Made by a program: the position numbers and the translations under genes. Below, in pieces: positions 35,218-45,728 of a DNA stretch of 64,000 nucleotides. The number at the start of each line of letters is the position of its first letter. The stretch's first letter is position 1. Source of the stretch: Eleusine coracana subsp. coracana (lineage: Eukaryota; Streptophyta; Magnoliopsida; Poales; Poaceae); contig CM064426.1 in NCBI GenBank assembly GCA_032690845.1, positions 46,206,508 through 46,270,507 on the forward strand, written 5' to 3'. The notes beneath the pieces are model-generated. The model had not been told where the DNA came from. It was given only the letters and a program-made list of their open reading frames with translations, and did no database searches.

Positions 35218-35305
35218 GCGCTGGATTCCCAAATGCCATTTGACTAACCCTAGCACTGAGCCATCGACTTTTCCTTATCATTCTTTGTAGGTAGCAGGTG
35301 GAGGC

Positions 35306-35707
35306 TTGGAGAACAAATGGTTGATGGACTCCGGGTGTTCGCGCCACATGACCGGAGATGCAAAGGGGTTCTCCAGCCTCACTCCCTTGAAGCGGCGGGA
35401 GTATGTCATCTTTGGAGATGGCAAGAGAGGGAGAGTGAAGGCAAGAGGCGCGGTAAAGGTAAATGAAAAATTCACTCTCAAGTATGTTGGTTTGGTTGAG
35501 CATCTCAAGTACAATCTCCTCTCTGTTTCTCAGCTGCTTGATGTTGGTTTGGAAGTGCGCTTTAAGAAAAATCCTTCTTATGTTCTTGATTCGAATGACT
35601 CTTTGGTTTGTGGGATTTCTAGCATTGGGAATGTTTTCCAGGCAGATTTTGCTAGTTCTCCTGGTTCTCACAAGTGTTTGTTTGCCCAATCTTCTTCCGA
35701 GCTCTAG
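35306..35707 (+). pseudogene. Copia aspartic protease
   Basis: The frame shows WLMDSGCSRHMTGD, the Copia protease active site (D-S-G), then YVIFGDGKRGRVKARG and HLKYNLLSVSQLLDVG, leading into the GAG-pre-integrase domain. A TAG at 35705-35707 separates it from integrase, which continues in the same frame. It would mature the polyprotein. Confidence 0.88.
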
Positions 35708-36567
35708 AAATGGCATAGGAAATTGGGTCACATGAGCTTTGACTTGTTATGTCGCTTGAGTGGCCTAGGCTTGATCCGAGGATTGCCTAAGCTCAAATTT
35801 GATAAGGATTTCGTTTGTGCTCCTTGTCGTCATGGGAAAATGATTGCCGCCTCTCATCCACCTATCAATTTGGTGATGACTGAACGCCCTGGAGAGTTGC
35901 TTCATATGAACATTGTTGGTCCTTCTTGGGTTCGTTCGGCGGGTGGGAAGTGGTATGTTCTTGTGATTGTTGACGACTACTCTCGCTACTCTTGTGTGTA
36001 CTTTCTTGAGAGCAAGGATGAAGTGTTTCATCACTTTCAAAGCTTAACTTTGAGGTTGTACAAGGAACTCGTTGGTGCATTACGAGCAATCCGCAGTGAT
36101 ATGGCACCGAGTTCAAGAACTCCTCCTTTGATGCTTTCTTTCTTGAGGATGGTATTGAGCATCAGTTTTCAGCACCTCATGTTCCCTAGAAGAATGGTGT
36201 GGTTGAAAGAAAGAACAGAACCTTGGTGGAGATGCCCCGGACGATGCTCGATGAGCATAGGAATCCGAGGTGGTTCTGGGCTGAGGCCATTAGCACTGCT
36301 TGCTATGTTTCCAATCGGGTTTTCTTGCGCTCAATACTTAATGTGACTTCCTATGAGCAACGTTTTGGGAGGAAGCCCTCGGTTTCTCATTTGCGTGCCT
36401 TTGGTTGCTAGTGCTTTATTCTCAAACGTGGCAATCTTGATAAGTTTGAGTCGAGGTCTTCTGATGGCATCTTTCTTGGTTACTCTCTTCATGGTCATTC
36501 CTACAGGGTATTGAATCTAGAAACTAACACCATCGTAGAATCCTACGATGTAACCTTTGATGAATAA
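35708..36567 (+). pseudogene. Copia integrase, one catalytic residue changed, frameshifted
   Basis: The zinc-binding N-terminus ends in CAPCRHGKMIAASH. The core begins LHMNIVGPS: the expected catalytic Asp is Asn (AAC at 35909-35911). After VDDYSRYSCVYFL the frame shifts near 36100 and is regained at VERKNRTLVEMPRTML (36199). A TAG at 36409-36411 interrupts the C-terminal part (RKPSVSHLRAFGC, then FLGYSLHGHSYRVL). The frame ends at TAA 36565-36567, a few bases before the Gypsy junction. Confidence 0.85.
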
Positions 36568-36581
36568 AACTCTTGTGCAAG

Positions 36582-36701
36582 GAATGTAGGAACGAGCTCA
36601 TATCTAAATTTAGTCATCGTGCACGAGCTCTAGTCATTAGACCTTGCAAGTCCAGAATTGGAGGAGTGTTGCATGTATCCTTAGGAGTGATGTCCTCATC
36701 A
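36582..36701 (-). repeat. 120-bp Gypsy pol C-terminal repeat, left copy
   Basis: Pairs with 43462-43581 at 113 of 120 positions by hand count. On the minus strand it reads through the acidic DEDITPK stretch and the MTRARA motif near the end of Gypsy pol. It is cut off at 36582, where Copia sequence begins. Confidence 0.9.
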
Positions 36702-36754
36702 TCCTCCCCCTCTTGAAGTGGAGTCATCCTCGACTCAAGCTCATCCTCTTCTCC

Positions 36755-37864
36755 CTAGTATGGTTTCAAATCTGAAATTTTAAAAGTAGGACTAACCCCG
36801 AACTCGGGAGGCAACTCAAGTTTGTATGCATTATCATTAATCTTCTCAATTATTTTGAAAGGGCCATCAGCTCTAGGCATTAATTTAGACTTTCTCAAAT
36901 CTGGAAATCTATCATTTCTCAAGTGTAACCATACTAAATCTGCTACATCAAGTTTTACTTCTTTTCTACCTTTACTACCAGCAATTTTATACTTGTCATT
37001 CATCTTTTTAATGCTAAGTCTAGTGGTCTCATGCATTTTCAAAATAAATTCAGCACGCTCCTTAGCATCAACATGAACTCTCTTATGAATAGGTAGAGGA
37101 AGTATATCAAGTAGAGTACGTGGATCAAAACCATACACTACCTTGAAGGGACTTACCTTGGTAGTAGAATGTGTTGCCCGATTATATGCAAACTCAACAT
37201 GACGCAAACATTCTTCCCATTGCTTCAAATTTTTCTTCAAAATAGCTCTGAACATAGTACCCAAAGTGCGGTTCACCACCTCAGTTTGTCCATCAGTTTG
37301 TGGGCGACAAGTTGTAGAAAACGACAACTTTGTACCCAACTTATTCCAAAGCGTGCGCCAAAAGTGACTCAAGAATTTTACATCACGATCTGAAACAATA
37401 GTAGAAGGCATACCATGCGAACCTACAATTTCTTTGAAAAAGAGATCAGCAATATAACTAGCACCATCAATCTTATGACATGGTATAAAGTGTGCCAGAT
37501 TAGAAAATCTATCCACAACAACAAAAATACTATCACTCCCCCTCTTAGTCCTAGGCAGTCCTAAAACAAAGTCCATAGAAATATCCGCCCAAGGAATAGA
37601 AGGAACATGAAGTGGCATGTATAAACCATGTGGATTCAAGCGAGACTTAGCTTTTTGACATGTAGTACAGTGAGCAACAAAGCGCTCAACATCTTTCCTC
37701 ATCCTTGGCCAAAAGAAGTGTGTGGCCAAAATATCCTCCGTCTTCTTGGTACCAAAATGACCCATCAATCCACCTCCATGCGCCTCCTGTAACAACAAAA
37801 GATGAACGGAACCAACTGGAATGCATAGGCGGTTAGCTCTAAACAAGAATCCATTAGTCAACAC
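36755..37864 (-). pseudogene. Gypsy integrase, largely intact
   Basis: A 369-codon stretch after an in-frame TGA (37874-37876) that separates it from RNase H in the same frame. It has the HHCC zinc domain (HGGGLMGHFG ... CTTCQKAK) and all three catalytic residues with proper spacing: MDFVLGLP, VSDRDVKFLS and QTEVVNRTLG, with 35 residues between the second Asp and the Glu. A GPF/IIEK C-terminal region ends in FKISDLKPY and TAG at 36755. This is the best-preserved transposon enzyme in the window. Confidence 0.92.
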
Positions 37865-37873
37865 AAATTTGTT

Positions 37874-38619
37874 TCATGCACGACCTTCTTCACAATGCAG
37901 CAATACATCCTTAAAATCAACATCAGCAGCATACTGTTCTTTAATTGCCTCAAGTCTAAAAATTTTACAATCAAGTTGAGACAATAAAGTATAGCGCCTA
38001 GATAAAGCATCAGCGATCACATTATCCTTTCCTTTCTTATGTTTAATAATATAAGGAAAAGACTTAATAAACTCAGTCCATTTAGCATGTCTACGGTTCA
38101 AATTACATTGAGAACGAATATACTTAAGTGATTCATGATCAGAATGAACAACAAATTCTTTGGGCAATAAATAATGATGCCACGTCTCTAAAGAATGTAC
38201 AAGTGCATACAATTCCTTATCATACGTGGAGTAATTCAAAGCAGTCCTAATAATTTTCTCACTAAAGTCTGCAACAGGTTTACTATCTTGCATCAAAACA
38301 CCACCAATGTCTATACCACTAGCATCACATTCAAGCAGAAAATCTTAACAAAATTAGGTAATTGTAGCAATGGTGCATGTGTAAGTTTATCCTTCAAAGC
38401 ATCAAAAGACTCATGATGTAACTTACCCCAATAGAAATCAACGCCGTTCTTTGTCAACTCATGCAAAGGTGTAGCAATGGTGCTGAAATCTTTGACAAAG
38501 TGGCGGTAGAAACCTGCAAGACCAAGAAAACTCCTCACCTGTGTGATAGTTTTTGGTAGAGGCCAGCTCTTTATGGCTTCAATCTTTGCCTCATCCACCT
38601 CAATTCCCTGTGGAGTCAC
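37874..38619 (-). pseudogene. Gypsy RNase H and RT connection
   Basis: The upper fragment (38619-38311) shows AIKSWPLPKTITQVRSFLGL and AGFYRHFVKDFSTIATPL, the RT connection. A frame break near 38305 leads to the RNase H block (38296-37874) with YSTYDKELYALVHSLETWHH, FVVHSDHESLKYI and NVIADALSRR. It would remove RNA from the cDNA hybrid. Confidence 0.88.
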
Positions 38620-38640
38620 AACATAGCCAAGAAAAGAGAC

Positions 38641-39465
38641 TCAATCCGTGCAAAAGGTGCACTTCTCAATGTTACGAAATAAACGTGCATCTCGTAAAGC
38701 ATAAAAAACAGCACGCAAATGATTCATATGTTGATCCATGGATTTGCTATAAATCAAGATATCATCAAAGTAAACTACCACAAATTTACCAATGAAAGCT
38801 CTTAAAACCTCATTCATCAAGCGCATGAAAGTACTAGGTGCATTAGTTAAACCGAAAGGCATTACTAACCACTCATATAATCCGAATTTGGTTTTGAAAG
38901 TTGTTTTCCATTCATCTCCAAGTTTCATTCTAATTTGATGGTAGCCACTATGCAAATCAATTTTAGTGAAATTATAGCACCACATAACTCATTAAGCATG
39001 TCGTCTAGCCTAGGAATAGGATGATGATACCGAATAGTAATATTATTAATGGCTCTACAATCTACACACATACGCCAAGTACCATCTTTCTTAGTAACCA
39101 AAAGTACAGGAACAACACAAGGACTAAGTGATTGACGAACATACCCATGATCCAAAAGGTCTTGAACTTGTCGTTGTATCTCCTTAGTCTCCTCAGGGTT
39201 GGTCCTATAAGTAGCACGGTTTGGCAATGTTGCACCCGGAATCAAATCAATTTGATGCTCAATCCCTCTCAAAGGTGGCAATCCCGGGGGGTATCTCAGC
39301 TGGAAAAACATCCTCATACTCCTGCAAAAGGTTAGTGAGAGCAGGAGGCAAAGCACTAGAAGCAATATCATCAAGCGAAAACAAGGCTTGTTTGTATATC
39401 AAAGCATAGCAAATATCATCATTATCAGAAATTTCAGCAAGCTCAGATTTTTTGTTGCAAGACAT
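38641..39465 (-). pseudogene. Gypsy reverse transcriptase
   Basis: The 39465-38925 region carries LLQEYEDVFPAEIPPG, GIEHQIDLIPGATLPN, KKDGTWRMCVDCRAIN and the PIPRLDDMLNEL motif, in two overlapping frames broken near 39290. The 38985-38641 frame carries FTKIDLHSGYHQIRMK, VMPFGLTNAPSTFMRLMN and the catalytic YFDDILIYS. Frame breaks lie near 38980 and 39290. The motif series is typical Ty3/Gypsy RT. Confidence 0.9.
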
Positions 39466-39809
39466 GAATGACCTTGTAATTTAATTCCAACACCCTTAGA
39501 ACTTGAAGAATCATTAACATTACTAGGTGTAGAATCAGAATTAACAGGTTGTTAAATTTCAGGACCTTTATGTTTCAAACTAGCATCTCTTTCTAAATCA
39601 GCTTATACAATTTCAGCAGAGGTCATTGGTAATAAAGTAATTTTAGTTTTTTTATGCATAAAAGTGTACTTGTTACTTCTACCATGGTGTACAACATCAT
39701 TATCAACTTCCCAAAGTCTACCCAATAAAAGTGAACATGCTTGCATGGGTACGACATCACAATCAACAGAATCCACATAAGAACCAATGGAAAAAGGAAC
39801 TCTGTAAGT

Positions 39810-40295
39810 TTATATTACCTTAGCTTTTCTAGAGTCGTTTAACCACTGAATGTAGTACGGATGGGGATGTGGGCGTGTGGTCAAAGCAAACTTGTTGACC
39901 ACATCAAAACTCACCAAGTTATTGCAGCTCCCTCCATCAATGATGACACGTGCTCGGCGGTTCTTGATGACGAAGAAAATCTGGAACAAGTTGTGGCGCT
40001 GCATCGTCTCGGGCTGATGAACTTCTGTGCTAAGGACCCGCTGAACAATAATGTTCATGTATCCCGTGGTGTCTCCACCTCCAAGGACGAGGTCACCGCT
40101 GGTGGCAGCAACGTCCTCCTCCTCATCCTCCACATCGGAGGTGCTCATGTAACCGCCATCGTCTGTCGCCACATATGCCCGCCTACTTGGACAACCTTTC
40201 TGCACATGACCAAGTCCATGGCAGCGGTGGCACTGAATCCCTGTAGTGTGCCCCGTCAAAGCAACAGAGGAGGCACTACTAGCTAGTACCTGCAC
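39810..40295 (-). pseudogene. Gypsy zinc knuckle and protease
   Basis: The 161-codon frame has a CCHC knuckle CHRCHGLGHVQKGC, an acidic linker (SDVEDEEEDVAA) and the protease active site ARVIIDGGSCNNLVSFDVV, followed by HPYYIQWLNDS. These define the end of gag and the start of pol. The region 39800-39480 continues the protease with several stops. Confidence 0.88.
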
Positions 40296-40473
40296 AGAAT
40301 TTTTACCTGAGCAGGGAAGAAGGTGCAGGGCTTGATCTTGGTGCTACAGAAACAACACTGGTTCCCTTGGCAGCTGCTAGTGGGGGCGGCTTAAAAGATG
40401 GCTTGGGCAGCCCCGAATTCCCCGTCGGCCACGGAGAGTAGAAGTTCTTGGACTTGCTGTACTCCTCAAAAGC

Positions 40474-41370
40474 CTAGAAAAGTTCCTGCGTTTCTTTCTC
40501 TGCAAGCATAGCATACTGGAAACACTGGTTGAGGGTATAATATTCTTTAAAATCAAGGATGTCCTGAATTTCTTTTCTCAAACCAGAATAAAAGCGGCAA
40601 ATCTGATCCTCTACTTTTTCAACTACAGCACAACGAATCAAACCCTTCTGAAGCTCAATAAAGTACTCCTGAATAGTTTTATCTCCTTGTTCTAAACTCT
40701 GTAGTTTATTACTAATCTCTCTATAAAAAGAAGGAGGAACAAAATGATCACGCATTGCTACCTTAAGTTCTTCTCAAGTAGTAGGCAAATCAGTTTCAGC
40801 AGCTAGACCACTCCACCAAACAATAGCGAAGTCCTTAAACTCACTAGTGGCTTGTCTAACTCTATGTTGTTTAGGAACAAGGTGGGCATTAAATTTTTGT
40901 TCTATAGTCATCTCCCAATCAAGATAAACATCAGCATCATACTGACTCGAAAATGAAGGAATTCAAAATTTAATTTTAGCATACGGGTCATCTGGAGCAT
41001 AGTTATCGTGTGGACGATGATTGTAGTTATGGAAACCACCCATACCTTGAGTATTATGTTGCAAACGACGTCGTAATCTTGCGGTCCTTGTAGCTGACCT
41101 ATCCACAGTGCCATCAGCCTTATACACCGTGTCTTCATCATGGACGTCTTCAACGTCGTTGTTGTTGTTATTGGTGTTCGTATCATTGGTTTTGGGAGCG
41201 GTCTCCAACATGACAACCTGATCGGTTAACTTAGAGACCTGCTTCTCCAACCGCTCGATGCTTTCTCCAATATGAAGCTTGCCGACCGCATCAGTAATGG
41301 CTCTGGTGATCGTCTCTGCCAAATCACTCTTAGCAGCCTGCAAAGCCTTTTGGAGCTGCTCTTGGCTCAT
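40474..41370 (-). pseudogene. Gypsy gag
   Basis: Starts at ATG 41370 (MSQEQLQKALQAAKSDL), with a coiled-coil-like IERLEKQVSKLTDQVVML, an Asn run and an acidic segment, then ends at 40963. A later frame (40755-40474) shows FVPPSFYREISNKLQSLEQG and TIQEYFIELQKGL, the retrotransposon gag domain; the link between (40960-40760) has frame breaks. The unit follows the primer site and a 1.2-kb leader. Confidence 0.85.
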
Positions 41371-42641
41371 CCACTTAGCAAATTGTCATGGTGAAGCCAT
41401 CTCTCCGTCGTCACTTCCTGACATCACAAACACCAAAATAGGAAACATACAGTGAAGGTTATCCCTACAAAATAGCTAAGCAGTGGTGCCTCTCAACATA
41501 GCAAAAGGAAACTCCTTACAAAGCTCTTGCAAAGTTCTGAAAAGCAAAGCAAGGATACCAGGGAGGTGTGTTCCATGATTGCAATGGTCACAAAAGAACC
41601 TATGTGTTGTGCAGAAGAAATATGTAGAGCTAGAAAGGCCAAATATATATATATGTGAGTGGCACACAAATCAAAAACAGATAGTAAAGCTGAATAAGTG
41701 CCCAAGTAACTTGTCCCTAGTTGATGGTCTAAGTATGTCCTAGAACAGTAGTGATAGCAAAAATAGAAATAAGGAGATAAAGGCACATAGGCGATAACAG
41801 GGGTCTAAGTGCAAAACAGCCAAATCTAGAAATTTCAGGGGGCTAGATGTAGCACTTGATGTGGACAAGGGTTTCCGATCTTCCGAAAGGTTCTGGATAT
41901 GTTGATTTTATTTTTTTGATATTTTTCTCCAACTCACCAACAATGGTGGAGAATTCACAGAAAATGTCTCAAATAGAGGTAGGATGTGGCATCTTGAAGT
42001 TTTAGAAAGCGTCGGGTTTCAACTTGAATCAATTTTTCCTTTATCTTCCTGATTTTTTTTGAATTTTTTGACGAGGGCACATATGGCGTAGCCGAGTGTG
42101 GGTATGCTCAACCGTGAGTCTAGAATCTCCTGTAAAAATTTCAGCCAAAACAGACAACTGACCAAAAAGTTATACCCGTTTTACCGAAAGGGGTCGGAAT
42201 CGATTTTCAAGAAACCCGAGGCAAAACCCGAGTCGGTTAGGGGTCGGGTTTGGAATCGGGTAGGATTTTTTTTGAGCAGCGGAATGTGAAATATGTGGGG
42301 ATTGGTCCGAAGTGTTGACGGTGGGATTAGGGTGGGATTAGGCTAGGTGTGTCGATCAATCAACCCTAGCACAAAAAGCCGACAAAACAGAGGATGGTGA
42401 AGGGAGTGGCGGCTAGGGTTGCAAGGGAAAACACTACTGACGACAAAAACACAAACTAAACCAGCGACTAAACAAGAATTAGGGCACCAACTCAACACTA
42501 TGGATTCTGAAATTGAAATATGCAAAGGCTAAACACGTGGTTATGGGCGAGGGGGAATTTTTTTTTTTGGGCTTTTCTGTGGACGATAGGATGAACACAA
42601 AACAAAATTAACTAAGGGTAGTGCAAACCTGATGGTGCACC
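41371..42641 (-). other. Gypsy 5' untranslated leader
   Basis: About 1.27 kb separate the primer site from the gag start, without coding motifs. A phrase of about 50 bases starting CACTTGATGTGGACAAGGG at 41853 repeats the LTR end plus adjoining bases found at 42657-42710 (CACTTGATGTGGATAAGGG), an internal echo of the LTR terminus. Confidence 0.6.
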
Positions 42642-42658
42642 TGAAGCTCTGATTACCA
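42642..42658 (-). promoter_or_regulatory. Primer-binding site of the Gypsy segment
   Basis: On the minus strand TGGTAATCAGAGCTTC follows the LTR end (CCACATCA) by two bases. It resembles the initiator-Met tRNA complement with a one-base insertion. Confidence 0.75.
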
Positions 42659-42660
42659 CT

Positions 42661-43114
42661 TGATGTGGATAAGGGTTCCCGATCTTCCGAAATGGTCTAG
42701 ATACGTTGTTTTGGTCGGAGGCGACACACAAATCGATCCAGCTTCAGAACAGCATGTTCTAAACCCCGCAATCGCAGCACAACGTCTCCTCTGGTTTTCA
42801 ACCATCCTAAAATGATTGACCTCGCCGAGAAGTCTAATCCCTACCTGCGAATCAAGAACACAAGTAAGAACAAAGAAGAATGCAACATAATTGCAGATGT
42901 ATTATGAATCTCATGAAGTTGGGGTCTCACAAACCATGATGACGGTGAAACTGTTATGAATAGAATAATCTAAGAAAAACCCGAACCCTAATGGTGCGGC
43001 AGTAGCTGTATATGAAGACCCTAGGGTCGTGCAAGACCTCTAGATGCACCCCTAATTGGGCTCAACTAGATACAAAGCCCAAAGGCCAAAAACAGGCGAC
43101 GCAGCACCGAAACA
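42661..43114 (-). repeat. Single internal LTR of the Gypsy segment
   Basis: The end at 42661 is fixed by the primer site. The start is uncertain: a TGTTTCGG on the minus strand at 43114 is one candidate, but no convincing polypurine tract adjoins it and the true start may lie up to about 43350. A TATA-like motif, on the plus strand GTATATGAAG, is at about 43008. Confidence 0.45.
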
Positions 43115-43385
43115 GATGCTGGACCCTCTCTTGTTTCTATGATTCCCAATGACTCAGGATGAATTTTGACATGAGACCAGGGGCATTGGAAATGTCTTCT
43201 TCTTATGTTTTGGTGCATATGTAGAACGTCCAAATCCGAGTTCGTATGTGTCCTGGGTATCTATTTTAGTGCAGACTGTTCTTGAGCCCCAAAACAGACT
43301 CGAAGTCAGTTTATGTTGGGCCTCCACCTTGGCTTCCACGTCCTTGGTTGTCCTCCACGTCTCCAAGTCCTTCTCCCATCATATC

Positions 43386-43581
43386 CTAGTCCTCTCCATG
43401 GTTTCTAATTACAATATACTCATTAGGTAGCAAACCATCCTCAAAAGTGACATATAATGAAGAATGTAGGAACGAGCTCACCTCTAAATTTAGTTGTTGT
43501 GCACGAGCTCTAGTCATTGGACCTTGCAAGTCCAGAATTGGAGGAGTGTTGCATGTATTCTTAGGAGTGATGTCCTCATCA
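43386..43581 (-). pseudogene. Second copy of Gypsy pol C-terminus
   Basis: Minus-strand sequence from 43581 reads DEDITPKNTCNTPPILDL, then GPMTRARAQQLNLEVSSFL, to NEYIVIRNHGED and a TAG. This is the normal end of pol in such Gypsy elements. It includes the right 120-bp copy (43462-43581). Upstream (above 43582) the DNA is Copia, so the fragment has no pol attached on its 5' side. Confidence 0.85.
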
Positions 43582-43582
43582 C

Positions 43583-44380
43583 CTTCTTTCTTGGGCTTCA
43601 AATCAAGCAGTGCAAGCAAGGCACTTTCAAACATCAAGCCAGGTACACGAAGGATCTCTGGAAGAGGTTCGATATGGTCAATGTGAAGCTGTTGTCTACA
43701 CCAATGTCCACTACAATGGCACTTGAACCTGACAAAGACTGTGAAGCGGTGGACCAAAGGGAGTACAGGAGCATGATTGGCTCCCTCTTGTACCTGACAG
43801 TGACAAGACCCAACATACACTTTGCCGTGTGTCTTTGTGCTCGCTTTCAAGCTTCCCCAAGGGTGACTCATCGCAAGGCTGTCAAGTGCATCTTCAGGTA
43901 TCTCAAATACAACCTTGAGTTTGGTCTTTGGTACTCTGCATCTTCATCTCTTGATCTCATTGGGTATTCGGATGCGGACTTTCCTGGGTGTAGAATTGAT
44001 AGGAAGAGCACTTCTGGGACTTGCCATTTCTTAGGTACTTCTTTGATCTGTTGGTCTTCTCGTAAGCAGTCGAGTGTAGCCCAATCCACCACAGAGGCTG
44101 AGTATGTAGCTGCCGCTAGCTACTGCTCACAAATCCTATGGGTTGTATCTACCATGAGCGATTATGGGTTTACTTTTAAGAGTGTTCCACTTATGTGTGA
44201 TAACTCCAGTGCCATATGCTTAGCCAAAAACCCAATCCAACATGGTAAGGTTAAACACATCAATGTGCGATTCCACTTCCTACGAGGGGGATGTTGTGCT
44301 CAAATGCATCGATACCAGAAACCAATTAGCTGATATCCTCACCAAGCCCCTAGATGCTACTAGACATGCTTTTCTTTAGG
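43583..44380 (+). pseudogene. Copia RNase H and RT C-terminus
   Basis: Copia pol resumes at TFFLGLQIKQ and continues with VDQREYRSMIGSLLYLTVTR, PNIHFAVCLCARFQ, GYSDADFPGCRIDRKSTSGT, STTEAEYVAAASYCSQILW and NPIQHGKVKHINVRFHFLR. A frameshift near 44283 leads into NQLADILTKPLD. The RT palm with its YVDD box is not present, because about 1.3-1.5 kb of Copia pol is missing at the Gypsy junctions. The plus-strand frame from 43494 fuses antisense Gypsy codons to this domain by chance. Confidence 0.88.
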
Positions 44381-45728
44381 GGGAACTTGGTGTGTGTCAT
44401 CCTTATGGCATCATTTAAGGGGGATATGGTGTTCACTTGTATATATGTATCTTACCTTTTATACATTGCATTTCATATGTAATATATGCATTGGTAGATG
44501 AGTTTTGATTCTTATGCTTTCTTGCTATCTCTTTGCTATGATTAAGCTTGAGCTAAGTTATGTGGATGTGATGGTAATCTCTCATGCTTAGAGTTTCTAG
44601 ATGGCCTGTTATAGACTCATGTGAGCAACTTGCTAATCTTAAAAGTAAACATAGCTTCTTGTCAACCTTATGAACTAATCTTACTAAAACTTGCTCAACA
44701 TGTGTATAATTGCTTTTATCCTTGTTGAAACTTGCATTGAGGCTAGTCTAGAGGATGTCATGGCTTTGGCACCATGTGTTTGCGAAATGGAAGGCTTTGC
44801 AGATGTTTAGCTCATGATGGGACATTTGTGGGAACATGTGTTCCTTTTGCCGCAAAGGCATGCTCTTTTGTCTTGTGCATAAACTTGAATAATCTACTAA
44901 GTGCTTTGATCAAGAATAATTCTAAAATGCTAATCCAAACACTGTGACTTGAAGCCTCGGAGTGTTTGCCGTACCCAGTCGTGTGACCCTCCGCATGGAT
45001 AAGAGGTTACATGAGGATAAACAATAATCATAGTGTTTGTAGAGCTTATTTTTTGCGAATGCTTGTTGCCCTAGTTGAGATTGAGACTAGCTAGTATCTT
45101 TTGATTCACTTTATGCCTGTTTTGCCTTGGATGGGAGTACTTACACATGTGGTGGCAGCTTTGCTTATGATAAACAAATTTCATTCTATCTAAGCTAGTC
45201 AATCTTTCTGCTTAGCTTGTATAGCTCTTTGTGCTTATGCCGTGCTATCTATTTTTGATCTTTGTATGGTTGTGCGCCATTGCTTTTACACTTCATATCT
45301 CTATACTTATGATTAGCACAGTTAAATGCTTATTTACATAATTGTTGAAGCTCCTTAGGTTTGCATTTTTATGTTTTGCATGTTTGCTTGTTCTTTGATG
45401 AGTTGATTGCCAAAGGGGGAGAAATTATTGGGTCATGCACAAATTATGCTAAGAAACTTAAAATGATCCATTTTACACTACATGAAACCTACCACAAGTT
45501 GAGGGGGAGCATATCATGATCTTGAGCATTTTCTTGCACTTTTCACATTCTTTGCGTCTCAAGTCACATTCTTTGCCAAATCTTGGTTTTGTGATCCCTA
45601 CTTTGCTAGATGGCTTGTTTTCAACTTTTCTTTGGGTTTGGCCATTTGGATGAGTTTATTCGGTTTTGCATTTCACTCTCTAATCTTGTGCATTTGAGGT
45701 TATCAATGTATTCATCAAGGGGAGAGAT
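44381..45728 (+). other. Copia 3' noncoding region with polypurine tracts
   Basis: About 1.35 kb without an env-like or other ORF. Purine-rich CCAAAGGGGGAGAAATT (about 45412) and AAGGGGAGAGAT (45717-45728) are candidate plus-strand primers; the second directly adjoins the LTR. The related SIRE lineage can carry an extra ORF here; none is seen in this copy. Confidence 0.6.

Larger units (their letters stand above)
36582..43581 (-). mobile_element. One-LTR, circularly permuted Gypsy segment inside the Copia
   Basis: A 7.0-kb minus-strand Ty3/Gypsy segment. Read 5'-3' on the minus strand it starts in the C-terminus of pol, passes through the pol stop, an LTR and a tRNA-iMet primer site (42642-42658), then gag, protease, RT, RNase H and integrase, and ends in the same C-terminal part of pol. 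The first and last 120 bases (43462-43581 and 36582-36701) are direct copies with 7 mismatches and no indel. There is no terminal LTR pair. The Copia RT between its two junctions is missing. Confidence 0.85.

Noticed and set aside
43494..44333. A 279-codon ORF joining antisense Gypsy to Copia RNase H
   Set aside because: The first 30 codons are antisense to Gypsy pol and merely happen to be open. It is a junction artefact and not a new fusion gene.
44381..45728. An env-like ORF3 in the SIRE/Maximus-like Copia
   Set aside because: No frame of meaningful length, transmembrane run or signal peptide was seen in this interval.
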